A stretch of 64,000 nucleotides of DNA, from contig NZ_CM009578.1 of NCBI RefSeq assembly GCF_002993885.1, positions 1,057,251 to 1,121,250 on the forward strand, in the 5' to 3' direction. Position numbers and translations under genes: made by a program. This DNA comes from Sphingopyxis lindanitolerans (GTDB lineage: Bacteria; Pseudomonadota; Alphaproteobacteria; Sphingomonadales; Sphingomonadaceae). Each line of letters starts with the position of its first letter. The first letter of the stretch is position 1. The notes below the pieces were generated by a model that saw only the letters and a program-made list of their open reading frames with translations, ran no database searches and was not told where the DNA came from. Shown here piece by piece: positions 26,097 to 35,630 of this stretch.

Positions 26097-26633
26097 CTAC
26101 GCCGGCTTCCAGCTTTTCCGCTCTTCGGCCTGCTTCAGCACCTCGAATGCCGCCTGCCCCGCCGCAAAACGCTTCGCGGCATCGGCGTCGCCCGGCTTGA
26201 CGTCGGGATGGCACTCCTTGGCGAGGTTGCGCCACGCCTTCTTCGTCGTCTCGAAATCGGCGTCGGGTTCGAGGTCGAGGATTTCGAGCGCGCGCATTTC
26301 GTCGGCGCTGCGGCTGCCGTCGCCCGATCCGCCCCAGGCATAATGCTGCGCGCGGGCATAGCTGTTCGCGCCGCGCGCTTCCTCGGCAGCGCGCGCGGCG
26401 GCATCTTCCGCGCTCAATCCTTCGAAATAATCCCAGCCGCGATTATATTCGGCGGCGTGGCTTTCGCAGAAATACCAGCGTTCGGGGCTGTTCGGCGACT
26501 TGGGCGCCGGGCAGTTGCCGGGGTTGGTGCAGCCGTGGCGATCGCACAGGCGCAACTTCTGCGCTTCGGTGCTCGATCCATAGGGGCGCCAGCGGGGAAA
26601 ACCCCAGTCATCGGATCTCTTGGCGCGGCTCAT
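26097..26633 (-). CDS. J-domain protein with an N-terminal Cys/His cluster
   Basis: 178-residue protein with a C-terminal J domain (about 112-175): RALEILDLEPDADFETTKKAWRNLAKECHPDVKPGD, including the HPD tripeptide required to stimulate Hsp70 ATPase. The N-terminal half carries a group of Cys and His (LCDRHGCTNPGNCPAP, then YFCESHAAEYN) that could bind zinc. No Gly/Phe linker and no DnaJ zinc finger repeats occur, so it is a class C J-protein and not DnaJ. The partner chaperone and client are unknown. The ATG at 26633 is clear. It lies between two repeat-rich gaps. Confidence 0.88.
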   Translation of the reverse strand: MSRAKRSDDWGFPRWRPYGSSTEAQKLRLCDRHGCTNPGNCPAPKSPNSPERWYFCESHAAEYNRGWDYFEGLSAEDAAARAAEEARGANSYARAQHYAWGGSGDGSRSADEMRALEILDLEPDADFETTKKAWRNLAKECHPDVKPGDADAAKRFAAGQAAFEVLKQAEERKSWKPA

Positions 26634-26963
26634 CCGACCCCATGTAGCGACTGGAGGCAGCCATGGCTAGGCGGCGGCGATCGAAAAGGGCGCAAAAAGG
26701 CCTTTCCTACATTATTCCGCCGTGCCAGCCTCGCGCCTCGGCTCTTTGCCATCGTCGGTTTCCCGTCCAGATATCGAGTATCCTGGCGAGAAAAGCTGTG
26801 ATCCCCACGCAGGCGGGGCGCACGAATTTTTGCAGGGCGGTTTCTTCAGAGCCATTGGCGTCATTGCGAGCCCAGCGAAGCAATGGCGTCCCGGTGGTAT
26901 CAAGGGCGCCCTAAAGCCACAAAGGACACAAATCCGACGCGCTCAAGCGGGGCTTTTGTGGCC
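26634..26963. other. Gene-free 330 bp with degenerate repeat arms
   Basis: No ORF here looks like protein; the longest translations run through repeats. It contains a single arm of the CCCCGCGAAGGCGGGG type (about 26803-26822, GATCCCCACGCAGGCGGGG), an arm of the CATTGCGA type (about 26859-26895, related to 40945-41049), and an imperfect inverted repeat AAAGCCACAAAGG / CTTTTGTGGCCTT (about 26913-26965) that runs into the ppk2 stop and might act as its terminator. Confidence 0.6.
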
Positions 26964-27755
26964 TTAAGCCCCTTGCTTCGCCTCATATCCGAACGCCTTG
27001 TGCGCCAGTTTGACGACCGCGGGGTCGAGGTCGGGCGGGGTCATCGGCACCGCGGCCTCGAGCGTTTCGACGATATGCGTCAGCGCGGCGATGCGCGCGG
27101 CCTTCTTGTGATTGCCGTCGATCACCTTCCACGGCGCCCAGCGCGTGTCGGTCTGCTCGAACATCTCGTCCATCGCGGCGAGATAATCCTTGCGCTTCGA
27201 CCGGTTGCGATAATCGTCGGCGCCGGTCTTCCAGCGCTTCCACGGATCGTTCAGCCGGTCGGCGAAGCGCTTATCCTGCTCGTCCTGCGTGATGTGGACG
27301 AACAGTTTGACGAGGTGGGTGGCGCTGCCGGTCAGTTGCGCCTCAAACTCGTTGATCTCGTCATAGCCCTTGCGCCATTCGGCCTCGCTCGCAAAACCCT
27401 CGACGCGCTCGACGAGGACGCGGCCGTACCAGCTGCGGTCGAAGATCGAGATTTCGCGGCTTCCCGGCAAGCGCTTCCAGAACCGCCAGAGGAAATGGCG
27501 CGCCTTTTCCTCGTCCCTCGGCGCGCCGATCGGCCACACCTCGAAATAGCGCGGATCGAGCGAGGCGGTCAGCCGCTGGATGATGCCGCCCTTCCCCGCC
27601 GCGTCCCAGCCCTCGAACATGATGACGCTGCGCTGGCCGTGGGTGATGTGCGCGGCTTGCAGCCGCTCGATCCGACCCTCCAGCGCCGCGAGATCATTGC
27701 CATAGTCGCCGTCATATTTGGCGCCGGTTTCATAATCGGAGAGCGCGATGGTCAT
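26964..27755 (-). CDS. ppk2: Polyphosphate kinase 2 family protein
   Basis: 263-residue PPK2 enzyme, which transfers phosphate between polyphosphate and nucleotides. Walker A is in MFEGWDAAGKGGII (about 46-59), the lid/Walker B region in IFDRSWYGRVLVERVEGF (about 103-120), and KRWKTGADDYRNRSKRKDY follows. It is a single-domain form of normal length; whether it favours ADP, GDP or AMP cannot be read here. ATG at 27755. The upstream hydrolase gene is 77 bp away. The PPK1 and Ppx genes lie 4-8 kb further along, giving this region three polyphosphate genes. Confidence 0.93.
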   Translation of the reverse strand: MTIALSDYETGAKYDGDYGNDLAALEGRIERLQAAHITHGQRSVIMFEGWDAAGKGGIIQRLTASLDPRYFEVWPIGAPRDEEKARHFLWRFWKRLPGSREISIFDRSWYGRVLVERVEGFASEAEWRKGYDEINEFEAQLTGSATHLVKLFVHITQDEQDKRFADRLNDPWKRWKTGADDYRNRSKRKDYLAAMDEMFEQTDTRWAPWKVIDGNHKKAARIAALTHIVETLEAAVPMTPPDLDPAVVKLAHKAFGYEAKQGA

Positions 27756-27832
27756 GGCCTGTCCCTAGCCAGTCACGCACGCCGAACCAAGCGGGCGATG
27801 CGGTCTGTCCGGTTCCGGCACAGCCGGATGCG

Positions 27833-28705
27833 TCAAAGCGTGGCGGCGATCAGGTCGGCGACGCGCCGCGGCGCTTCCATCGGGATGAAATGGCTGTGTC
27901 CCGCCCACAATTCGTCGACCTCGGCATGAAGCGCGGGGCCAAGGCCGGTCCAGGTCGGACTCAGCGAAAAATCCATGGCATCGCCGCGCTCGCCCGTCGG
28001 TGCGCGGATCAGCGTCACCGGCGCCTTCACCGCGCCGAGCCAGGCGTGCGGGTCGGTGCGCAGCGCATTCTGGTACATCGAGGCTTCGAGCGCCGGCGGA
28101 CAGGCGAGTGCATAGCCGTCGCCGGAGGCCGCGGGCAGCAGGCCATAGTCGCAATAATCGGCCAGCACCTGAGCCTGCCAGCGGCTGTAGGGGAGCCGGT
28201 CGGCGAAGCGCGCGCGCATCTCCTCGGCATTCGCCCATTGGTTGCGGCGGCGCGCGACGGGATGCTCGGCGGGGTCGGGCATCGGCAGCGCCGCCTGCCC
28301 TTCATAAAGGCCGGGCGCCATGATCACCGGATCGATGAGGAGAAGGCGGCGGAACGCCTCGGGTCGTTCGGCGGCGAGCCGGGTCAGCACGGTGCCGCCC
28401 ATACTGTGCCCGCAGCCGACCAGCGGCCTCCCCGCAAAGCGATCGAGCAGCGGCAACAGCGCCGTGGCATTGCCGCCCCAGTCGGCAAGCGATGCAGGCT
28501 TGAAGCTGCGCCCATGGCCGCGATGGTCGGGTGCGACGACATGCGTGTCCACGGGCAGGGCCGCGACGACCTGATCCCACAGCCGGGCGTGAAATCCGGT
28601 CGCGTGGAGCAGCAGCAGCGAAGGCCCCGCGCCCGGCACGCCCCACTCGAACCAGCAGATGTCGCCATCCGGCGTGGCGAGCCGGTGTTCGCGTGGCGCG
28701 CGCAT
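27833..28705 (-). CDS. Alpha/beta hydrolase
   Basis: 290-residue alpha/beta-hydrolase-fold protein. Nucleophile Ser lies in the elbow GCGHSMGGTV; the oxyanion region is LLLHATGFHARLWD; the catalytic His is probably that of AGHSHFIPMEAPRR near the C-terminus, and an Asp/Glu lies ahead of it. No signal peptide. The substrate is unknown; such proteins include esterases, epoxide hydrolases and haloperoxidases. It starts 3 bp after the aspS stop, so it is very probably cotranscribed with aspS, although a functional link is not evident. Confidence 0.9.
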   Translation of the reverse strand: MRAPREHRLATPDGDICWFEWGVPGAGPSLLLLHATGFHARLWDQVVAALPVDTHVVAPDHRGHGRSFKPASLADWGGNATALLPLLDRFAGRPLVGCGHSMGGTVLTRLAAERPEAFRRLLLIDPVIMAPGLYEGQAALPMPDPAEHPVARRRNQWANAEEMRARFADRLPYSRWQAQVLADYCDYGLLPAASGDGYALACPPALEASMYQNALRTDPHAWLGAVKAPVTLIRAPTGERGDAMDFSLSPTWTGLGPALHAEVDELWAGHSHFIPMEAPRRVADLIAATL

Positions 28706-28708
28706 CTT

Positions 28709-30490
28709 TTAGCTCTTCGGCCCGTCCACCAGGCGGATGCTCAGTTCCTTGAGCTGCTTGTCGCTGACCGGCGCCGGGGCGCCCATCATCAGGTCTTCGG
28801 CCTTCTGGTTCATCGGGAAGACGACGACTTCGCGGATGTTCGGCTCGTCGGCGAGCAGCATCACGATGCGATCGACCCCCGGCGCCGAACCGCCGTGCGG
28901 CGGCGCGCCATATTTGAAGGCGTTGATCATGCCCGCGAAATTGCTGTCGACGTCGGCCTGGCTATAGCCCGCGATCGCGAACGCCTTATACATGATGTCG
29001 GGGCGATGGTTCCGGATCGCGCCCGACGACAGTTCGACGCCGTTGCAGACGATGTCATATTGCCACGCGAGAATGTCGAGCGGGTCCTTGGTCTCCAGCG
29101 CCTCCAGCTCGCCCTGCGGCATGCTGAACGGGTTGTGGCTGAAGTCGATCTTGCCGGTGTCCTCGTCGGCCTCGAACATCGGGAAGTCGACGATCCAGCA
29201 CATTTCGAACTTGCCGGGGTCGATCAGGTCGAGTTGCTCGGCAACGCGGGTGCGCGCGAAGCCCGCGAGCCGCGCCGCCACCGCTTCCTTGCCCGCGGCG
29301 AAGAACAGGCCGTCGTCGGGACCGATGCCGAGTTCGGCGGCGAGCGCGTCCATCTTGTCGGGGCCATGGTTCTTGGCGATCGGGCCGCCCCACTCGCCGC
29401 CCTTGCGCGTCGCATAGCCCAGGCCGGCAAAGCCCTCGCCCTGCGCCCAGCTGTTCATGTCGTCGAAGAATTTGCGGCTCTTCTCGGCGGTTGCCGGGGC
29501 CGGGATGGCCCGAACGACGTCGCCCGCCGCGACGATGTCGGCGAAGCGGCCAAAGCCCGAGCCCGCGAAATGCGCCGAGACGTCGGTGATGATCAGCGGG
29601 TTGCGCAGGTCAGGCTTGTCGTTGCCATATTTCAGCATCGACTCGCGGTAGGGGATGCGCGGGAACGAACCCGCCGGGGTCACCGACTTGCCGTTCGCAA
29701 ATTCCTCGAACACGCCGGCAAGCACCGGCTCGATCGCGTTGAAGACGTCATCCTGGGTGACGAAGCTCATCTCGAAATCGAGCTGGTAGAATTCGCCTGG
29801 GCTACGGTCGGCGCGCGCATCCTCGTCGCGAAAACAGGGCGCGATTTGGAAATAGCGGTCGAAGCCCGCGACCATCAGCAGTTGCTTGAACATCTGCGGC
29901 GCCTGCGGCAGCGCATAGAATTTGCCGGGGTGGACGCGGCTCGGCACCAGATAGTCGCGCGCGCCTTCGGGCGACGAGGCGGTGAGGATCGGCGTCTGAT
30001 ATTCGGTGAAGCCCTGATCGACCATGCGGCGGCGCAGGCTGGCGATGACGTTCGAGCGCAGCAGGATGTTCGCGTGCAGGCGCTCGCGGCGCAGGTCGAG
30101 GAAGCGGTATTTGAGGCGGATATCCTCGGGATATTCCTGCTCGCCCGCGACCGGCATCGGCAGTTCGGCGGCGGCCGACTGGACCGACACGTCGCGTGCG
30201 CGCACTTCGATCGCGCCGGTCGGCAGGTTGGCATTGATCGTTTCGGCCGAGCGCGCGACGACGTCGCCGGTGATCGTCACGACGCTTTCGGCGCGCAGAC
30301 CGTCGAGGGTCGCGAACGCCGGGTCGCTGCTGTCGGCGACGATCTGCGTCAGGCCATAATGGTCGCGAAGATCGACGAAGAGCAGGCCGCCATGGTCGCG
30401 CTTCCTGTGCACCCAGCCCGATACGCGGACATTCTGGCCGACGTCCTCGGCGCGAAGCTGGCCGCAATTATGGGTGCGATAGGCGTGCAT
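28709..30490 (-). CDS. aspS: Aspartyl-tRNA synthetase
   Basis: 593-residue class IIb synthetase. N-terminal OB-fold anticodon-binding domain ([20 protein letters not shown], about 26-45), then catalytic motifs 2 and 3: [24 protein letters not shown] (motif 2 Arg) and [13 protein letters not shown] (motif 3), and the bacterial GAD insertion domain between them. Alphaproteobacterial AspRS is commonly nondiscriminating, charging tRNA-Asn as well, but that cannot be judged by eye. ATG at 30490. A small inverted repeat lies 28 bp upstream. Confidence 0.98.
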   Translation of the reverse strand: MHAYRTHNCGQLRAEDVGQNVRVSGWVHRKRDHGGLLFVDLRDHYGLTQIVADSSDPAFATLDGLRAESVVTITGDVVARSAETINANLPTGAIEVRARDVSVQSAAAELPMPVAGEQEYPEDIRLKYRFLDLRRERLHANILLRSNVIASLRRRMVDQGFTEYQTPILTASSPEGARDYLVPSRVHPGKFYALPQAPQMFKQLLMVAGFDRYFQIAPCFRDEDARADRSPGEFYQLDFEMSFVTQDDVFNAIEPVLAGVFEEFANGKSVTPAGSFPRIPYRESMLKYGNDKPDLRNPLIITDVSAHFAGSGFGRFADIVAAGDVVRAIPAPATAEKSRKFFDDMNSWAQGEGFAGLGYATRKGGEWGGPIAKNHGPDKMDALAAELGIGPDDGLFFAAGKEAVAARLAGFARTRVAEQLDLIDPGKFEMCWIVDFPMFEADEDTGKIDFSHNPFSMPQGELEALETKDPLDILAWQYDIVCNGVELSSGAIRNHRPDIMYKAFAIAGYSQADVDSNFAGMINAFKYGAPPHGGSAPGVDRIVMLLADEPNIREVVVFPMNQKAEDLMMGAPAPVSDKQLKELSIRLVDGPKS

Positions 30491-30517
30491 TTTGATCGTC
30501 TTTCAGTGATTGAGAAT

Positions 30518-30534
30518 ATCACGTAAAACGTGAT
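30518..30534. promoter_or_regulatory. Inverted repeat ATCACGT-AAA-ACGTGAT before aspS
   Basis: A perfect 7-bp inverted repeat with a 3-bp centre in the 177-bp divergent region between aspS and rnd, 28-44 bp upstream of aspS. The size and position suit a dimeric repressor site or a promoter element. No regulator is identifiable from the window. Confidence 0.4.
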
Positions 30535-30667
30535 TTATGGCCGCGCCTAAGGCAATGCGGCGCGCCATTTGTCAAGGGTAGACGGCGGAATCGCTGGTCT
30601 GTCGAGGCCAATTCATGCCCGGTAAATTTTCCTGCCCGTCGCGAAGAAGTCGCTGTATAGGCCAAAC

Positions 30668-31855
30668 ATGCAAATCCATCCGCTTATCGAAACCAGCGCC
30701 GCGCTCGTCGAATTCATAGACCGGATCAAGACCAGCGATTTCGTCGCGGTCGATACCGAATTCATGCGCGAAAACACCTTTTGGCCCGAACTCTGCCTGA
30801 TCCAGGTCGCCGACAGCGAACATGCCGCCGCGATCGACCCGATGGCGCCGGGAATCGACATGAAGCCGCTGCTCGACCTGCTCGTCGACAATCAGGATGT
30901 GCTCAAGGTTTTTCACGCGGGCGGGCAGGATGTCGAAATCATCTTCAACCTGACCGGCAAGACGCCGCACCCGATCTTCGACACCCAGATCGGCCAGATG
31001 GCCCTCGGGCAAGCCGAACAGGTCGGCTATTCCAACCTTGTCGAGGCGTGGATCGGGCTGCAGCTCGACAAGGGCGCGCGCTTCACCGACTGGAGCCGCC
31101 GCCCGCTCGACAAGCGGCAGATCGACTATGCGATCGGCGACGTGACGCACCTCGCCACGATTTTCCCGATGATGCTGAAAAAGCTGATCAAGACCGATCG
31201 CGGCCACTGGCTCGACGAGGAAATGGAAAAGCTCGCCAATCCGGCGAACTACAGCCTCGATCCCGACAAGGCGTGGCAGCGGATCAAGATCCCGTCGCGC
31301 AAACCCGATGTGCTCGGGCGGCTGAAAGCGCTCGCCGCCTGGCGCGAACGCGAGGCGCGAGGCAAGAATTTACCGCGCGGCCGCATCGTCAAGGACGAGA
31401 CGCTCGCCGACCTCGCCGCGCATCCGCCCAAGCAACAGGATGGCCTCGGCGGGGTGCGCGGGCTGTCGGCGACGTGGAAGGCGAACGATATCGGCCGCCG
31501 GCTGATGGACGCGCTCGCCCATGCCGAGCCGCTGGCGAAGGACGATATGCCCGATCGCGCGCCGCGCGGGCCGGGGCTCGGCAAGGAAGGCGCGCTGGTC
31601 GCCGACCTGCTCAAGCTGCTGCTCAAGATCCGCGCGCGCGAACTCAATGTCGCGGCGCGGCTGATCGCGCGGAGCGACGATCTCGAAGCGCTCGCCGCGG
31701 GCGCGCGCGAAGGCATCGCGATGATGCAGGGTTGGCGCTACGATGTGTTCGGCAACGCCGCGCTCGACCTGGTCGAGGGGCGGATGGGCTTTGCGGTCAA
31801 GAACGGCAAATTGTTGATGAGCGAAATCGACGCCGCGACGGCAAGCGAAGTCTGA
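30668..31855 (+). CDS. rnd: Ribonuclease D
   Basis: 395-residue 3'-5' exoribonuclease of the DEDD family that takes part in tRNA 3' maturation. Exo I: FVAVDTEFMRENTF; Exo II: KVFHAGGQDVEIIFN; Exo III: YAIGDVTHLATIF with a Tyr-x(3)-Asp pattern (YAIGD). Two HRDC-like helical regions follow (about 205-285 and 300-370; LKALAAWREREARGKNLPRG, LLKLLLKIRARELNVA). Length is usual. ATG at 30668. It is followed by a palindromic repeat and the convergent ppx gene. Confidence 0.96.
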   Translation: MQIHPLIETSAALVEFIDRIKTSDFVAVDTEFMRENTFWPELCLIQVADSEHAAAIDPMAPGIDMKPLLDLLVDNQDVLKVFHAGGQDVEIIFNLTGKTPHPIFDTQIGQMALGQAEQVGYSNLVEAWIGLQLDKGARFTDWSRRPLDKRQIDYAIGDVTHLATIFPMMLKKLIKTDRGHWLDEEMEKLANPANYSLDPDKAWQRIKIPSRKPDVLGRLKALAAWREREARGKNLPRGRIVKDETLADLAAHPPKQQDGLGGVRGLSATWKANDIGRRLMDALAHAEPLAKDDMPDRAPRGPGLGKEGALVADLLKLLLKIRARELNVAARLIARSDDLEALAAGAREGIAMMQGWRYDVFGNAALDLVEGRMGFAVKNGKLLMSEIDAATASEV

Positions 31856-31867
31856 ACGAAAGATCGT

Positions 31868-31953
31868 GTGCCCCCGCGAAGGCGGGGGCCCATCACCGGA
31901 CGGTCCTATTTCGAGCCGGCAGGAGATGGGTCCCCGCCTTCGCGGGGACGCAC
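31868..31953. repeat. Palindromic repeat, CCCCGCGAAGGCGGGG family, copy 2
   Basis: Arms GTGCCCCCGCGAAGGCGGGG...CCCATCACCGG (31868-31899) and CCGGCAGGAGATGGGTCCCC...GGGGACGCAC (31916-31953). Near-identical in design to 24018-24102. It fills the gap between the convergent genes rnd and ppx and could form a strong hairpin in transcripts from either side. Confidence 0.87.
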
Positions 31954-31967
31954 GTCTCTTTTCATTC

Positions 31968-33455
31968 TCAGAGCAGCACCAATTCCGGCTTAGCATCGAG
32001 CGCCTGCGCGAGGATGCGCAGGCGGCGTTCGACCGATTCGCCCGCCAGATGATGCCAGCCGGCGTCGAGGCAGAGCCGCAGCTTGCCATCGACGAGCGTA
32101 ACAGCGCTGGCCTTCAGCGGTGCCTCGACGCCGCCGGTCAGCCGCTGGGCGAGACGGATCGCCAGACCCCATTGCCGCGCCCGCGCCAGTCGCTCGTCGC
32201 TGACCAGCCGGCCCATCGCGGGAAAGTCGGAATCGGCGCCGCCAAACCCCGCATACAGCGCGCGCGCCAGCAATATGCGCCCCTGGATGTCGATGCTGCG
32301 CCAATTGCCGTGCAGGCCGATCTCGGTGCCGCGTTCGGCGCGGAAATCGGGGTTCGCCGACCAGGCGACATCGCTGAGCAAGCTCGCGGCGAGGCGGACG
32401 CGGCTGTCTTCGGTCGCCTCCCCGGCAAAGAGCGGCGCGATCCAGCCGGCGACCGCGCGGCCGTGCGGCGCGAACCGCGCCAGTCGGCGCCCCTCGAAAT
32501 CGGCCGCGACAATCAGCGGGTCCTGCGCGCGCGTTTCGGCATCGAGCGCCTGAAACAGCAGGCCTTCGCGCAGCCCCGACGAGGATACCGTCATCTCGGG
32601 CACGTCGAGAATGTTGACGAGCGCGGCGAGCAAGGCGGCGGCGTCGGGCAGGGTCGCGGCGCGGTTCGCCGCCATGCCGGGGATCGCGCGCAATTCCTCG
32701 AAGCTCAGCCGCTTCGTCGCGCGGAGCAGACGGCGGAGCGCGCTGCGCGGTAGCCGGTGCTGGTCGAGCACCGCGAGCGGATCTTTCGTCAGTTCAAGAT
32801 CGAGGCGCGACAGCGCGCGCCACGAGCCGCCGACTAGATAGAGCGGTAGCCCCGAAAGTCCGCCGTTCGGCCAGCCCGCGCTCTTCAGCATCTTGCGGAT
32901 CGCGCGCTCGAACGCCTGCTCGCCGTCCTCGCGAAGCGCGGGCAAGCGCAGCACGCCGAGCGGGAAGGAGGCGCGGCGCCCGACCACACCGTCCGCGACC
33001 TCGGCAAGTTCAAGGCTGCCGCCACCCAGATCGACCGCGATCCCGCGCGCATCGGGAATCGCCGACAGCACGCCATGTCCCGCCGCCTCGGCCTCTTCCT
33101 CGCCCGACAGGAGCCGGATATCGAGCCCCGCCTCGGCGGCGGCGGCAATGAAGGCCGGACCGTTGGCGGCGTCGCGCACCGCCGCGGTCGCGACGCATTG
33201 CAGATCGGTCACCGCCATGTGCCGGGCGAGCAGCGCGTAGCGGCGCAGCGCGACGAGGCCGCGCGTCGCGTCCTCGGGCGCGATCCGGCCGTCGATCGCC
33301 AGCCCGCGGCCAAGCCCCGCCGCGACCTTTTCATTGAAAATCACCGCCGGCGCACGCGCCGGGCCTTCATAGACGACGATGCGGACCGAGTTGGATCCGA
33401 TATCGATCACCGCCGAGCGGCGCACGCCGTTTTCCGGGGGGCGGGAAAGGCCCAA
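31968..33455 (-). CDS. ppx: Ppx/GppA family exopolyphosphatase
   Basis: 495-residue actin-fold phosphatase that hydrolyses terminal phosphate from polyphosphate (and possibly pppGpp). N-terminal ATPase-like motif SAVIDIGSNSVRIVVYEG, then GLSGLPLYLVGGSWR and AVDLGGGSLELAEV, the phosphate-binding loops of the family; a C-terminal helical domain with HD-like features follows. The start is uncertain: TTG at 33455 lies 4 bp after the ppk1 stop and has AGG just before it; a GTG at 33425 (VRRSAVID) is the alternative. It is the last gene of the DUF2066-hdaA-ppk1-ppx set. Confidence 0.92.
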   Translation of the reverse strand: MGLSRPPENGVRRSAVIDIGSNSVRIVVYEGPARAPAVIFNEKVAAGLGRGLAIDGRIAPEDATRGLVALRRYALLARHMAVTDLQCVATAAVRDAANGPAFIAAAAEAGLDIRLLSGEEEAEAAGHGVLSAIPDARGIAVDLGGGSLELAEVADGVVGRRASFPLGVLRLPALREDGEQAFERAIRKMLKSAGWPNGGLSGLPLYLVGGSWRALSRLDLELTKDPLAVLDQHRLPRSALRRLLRATKRLSFEELRAIPGMAANRAATLPDAAALLAALVNILDVPEMTVSSSGLREGLLFQALDAETRAQDPLIVAADFEGRRLARFAPHGRAVAGWIAPLFAGEATEDSRVRLAASLLSDVAWSANPDFRAERGTEIGLHGNWRSIDIQGRILLARALYAGFGGADSDFPAMGRLVSDERLARARQWGLAIRLAQRLTGGVEAPLKASAVTLVDGKLRLCLDAGWHHLAGESVERRLRILAQALDAKPELVLL

Positions 33456-33458
33456 AAC

Positions 33459-35630
33459 CTATCGATCCTCACGCATGGGAAAGTCGAGCGTGGGGACGTC
33501 GTGGCGCTTGTGCAGCGCAGTGCCGCGACCCGACAGCGACGGATTGTTCATGAAATAATGATGCAGGTTGAATGGCTTGTCACCCGGGAGCAGTCGGCGA
33601 TAGGTGCCGTCGGGCCGCAGCACCCAGCTTTGTTCATTGTCGATCAAATTGGCGACCAGCACCTGGTCGAGAATCTGGTCATGGACGGTCGGGTTCTCGA
33701 TCGGGATCATATATTCGACCCGGCGGTCGAAGTTGCGCGGCATCCAGTCGGCGCTGGAGATATAGAGCTTGGTGCCGCTATGCGGCAGGTAGGCGCCATT
33801 GGCGAAGGCCCAGATGCGGCTATGTTCCAGAAAGCGTCCGACGACCGACTTCACGCGGATCGTCTCCGACAGACCGGGGACGCCGGGGCGCAGGCAGCAG
33901 ATGCCGCGCACGATCAGGTCGATCGGCACCCCCGCCGCGCTCGCTTCGTAAAGCTTGTCGATGATATCGGGATCGACAAGGCTGTTCATCTTCGCCCACA
34001 GCCCCGACGCCTTCCCCGCCTTCGCCGACGCGATCTCGACATCGATCAGGTCGCTAAGATGGTGGCGCATGTTGAGCGGCGACATGGTGATGAGTTCGAG
34101 CCGCTCGGGCTCGACATAGCCGGTGATATAATTGAAGAGCTGCGCCGCATCGCGCCCGGCGCGCGGATCGGCGGTGAAAAAGCTCAAATCGGTATAGATA
34201 CGCGCCGTCACCGGGTGATAATTTCCGGTGCCGAAGTGGCAGTAAGTGCGATAGCCCTGCCCTTCGCGGCGCACGACCATCGAGATTTTGGCGTGCGTCT
34301 TCCACTCGATGAAGCCATAGACGACCTGCACCCCGGCGCGTTCGAGTTGGTTCGCCCAGAGCAGATTCTGCTCCTCGTCGAATCGCGCCTTAAGCTCGAC
34401 GATCGCGGTCACCGACTTGCCCGCCTCGGCCGCCTCGATCAGCGCGCGGATGACCGGCGACTGGTCGCCGGCGCGATAAAGCGTCTGCTTGATCGCGACG
34501 ACGTCAGGATCGGCGGCCGCCTGACGCAGGAAGGAGAGCACGACGTCGAAGCTCTCATAGGGATGGTGGACGACGATGTCCTTCGAGCGGATCGCCGCGA
34601 AACAATCGCCGCCATGTTCGCGGATACGCTCGGGAAAGCGCGGCGAATAGGCCGGAAATTTGAGGTCGGGCCGGTCGATATCGACGAGCGCCGACAGCGC
34701 CGCGAGGCCTATGAAACCGCCGATCTTGGCGACGATCGCTTCATGCCCCTGGATGTCGGCACCCAGCACCTCGGCGATTTCGGCCGGCATGTCGGCTTCG
34801 AGTTCGAGCAGGATGACGCGCCCGCGGCGGCGGCGGCGAATCGCGGTGCGGAACAGGCGCACGAGATCCTCGGCCTCTTCCTCGATTTCGATATCGCTGT
34901 CGCGGATGATGCGAAAGACGCCGAGCGAGCGCACCGCAAAGCCCGGAAACAGCAGGTCGGCGAACAGTTCGATCAGATATTCGATCGGCACGAAGCTGCC
35001 CGCTTCGCCCGGCACCGGAACGAACCGCGCCAGCGAAGCGGGGATCATCACCAGTTCGAGCACCGTGTCGCCGGTCGCCTTGCGCTGAAGGTCGAAGATC
35101 ACGCCGAGGCCGCGGTTCGGAATGAAGGGGAAGGGATGCGCCGGGTCGAGCACCTGCGGCGTCAGGATCGGAAAAATCTGGTTGATGAAATATTGGCGCA
35201 GATGCGCGCGCAACGCCTCCTTGTCCGACCCGGAACCGTGGACGACGATCCCCTGTTCGGCGAGCTGGCGGTGGAGAAGCTGCCATTCACTCTGCTGCTG
35301 ATCGACGAGGCGATTCACCTCGGCTTCGATCTCGCTGAGTTGCTGGCCCGGCGAGCGACCGTCGGCGGAGGGGTCGTCGATTCCCTGGAGCTGCTGGCCC
35401 TTCAGCCCGGCGACGCGGACCATGAAGAATTCGTCGAGATTGCTGCCCGAAATCGACAGGAAGCGCAGCCGTTCGAGCAGCGGGTGGGCCGGATTGCGCG
35501 CTTCTTCCATCACGCGCCGGTTGAAGGCGAGCCACGAGAGTTCGCGGTTGAAAAAGCGGTCGGGTCCGAAACCGGGCTGCGCCGTATCGGCGTCATTGTC
35601 CGCGCGCAGAGGGCCGCCGGCTATCGACAT
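33459..35630 (-). CDS. ppk1: Polyphosphate kinase PPK1
   Basis: 723-residue enzyme that makes polyphosphate from ATP. N domain: [20 protein letters not shown]; head domain; C1 domain with [20 protein letters not shown]; the catalytic His is in [20 protein letters not shown]2 domain with [17 protein letters not shown] and [17 protein letters not shown]. Length and all blocks are normal for PPK1. The ATG at 35630 lies inside the end of hdaA (10-bp overlap), and ppx follows after 3 bp, so the three are one transcript. Polyphosphate is a phosphate store and stress polymer that affects cell-cycle progression in Alphaproteobacteria. Confidence 0.97.
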   Translation of the reverse strand: MSIAGGPLRADNDADTAQPGFGPDRFFNRELSWLAFNRRVMEEARNPAHPLLERLRFLSISGSNLDEFFMVRVAGLKGQQLQGIDDPSADGRSPGQQLSEIEAEVNRLVDQQQSEWQLLHRQLAEQGIVVHGSGSDKEALRAHLRQYFINQIFPILTPQVLDPAHPFPFIPNRGLGVIFDLQRKATGDTVLELVMIPASLARFVPVPGEAGSFVPIEYLIELFADLLFPGFAVRSLGVFRIIRDSDIEIEEEAEDLVRLFRTAIRRRRRGRVILLELEADMPAEIAEVLGADIQGHEAIVAKIGGFIGLAALSALVDIDRPDLKFPAYSPRFPERIREHGGDCFAAIRSKDIVVHHPYESFDVVLSFLRQAAADPDVVAIKQTLYRAGDQSPVIRALIEAAEAGKSVTAIVELKARFDEEQNLLWANQLERAGVQVVYGFIEWKTHAKISMVVRREGQGYRTYCHFGTGNYHPVTARIYTDLSFFTADPRAGRDAAQLFNYITGYVEPERLELITMSPLNMRHHLSDLIDVEIASAKAGKASGLWAKMNSLVDPDIIDKLYEASAAGVPIDLIVRGICCLRPGVPGLSETIRVKSVVGRFLEHSRIWAFANGAYLPHSGTKLYISSADWMPRNFDRRVEYMIPIENPTVHDQILDQVLVANLIDNEQSWVLRPDGTYRRLLPGDKPFNLHHYFMNNPSLSGRGTALHKRHDVPTLDFPMREDR

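Noticed and set aside
26663..26914. An 83-codon frame on the plus strand after the J-protein gene.
   Set aside because: Its translation includes SLRAQRSN-type strings typical of translated palindromic repeats, with no ribosome binding site or family pattern.
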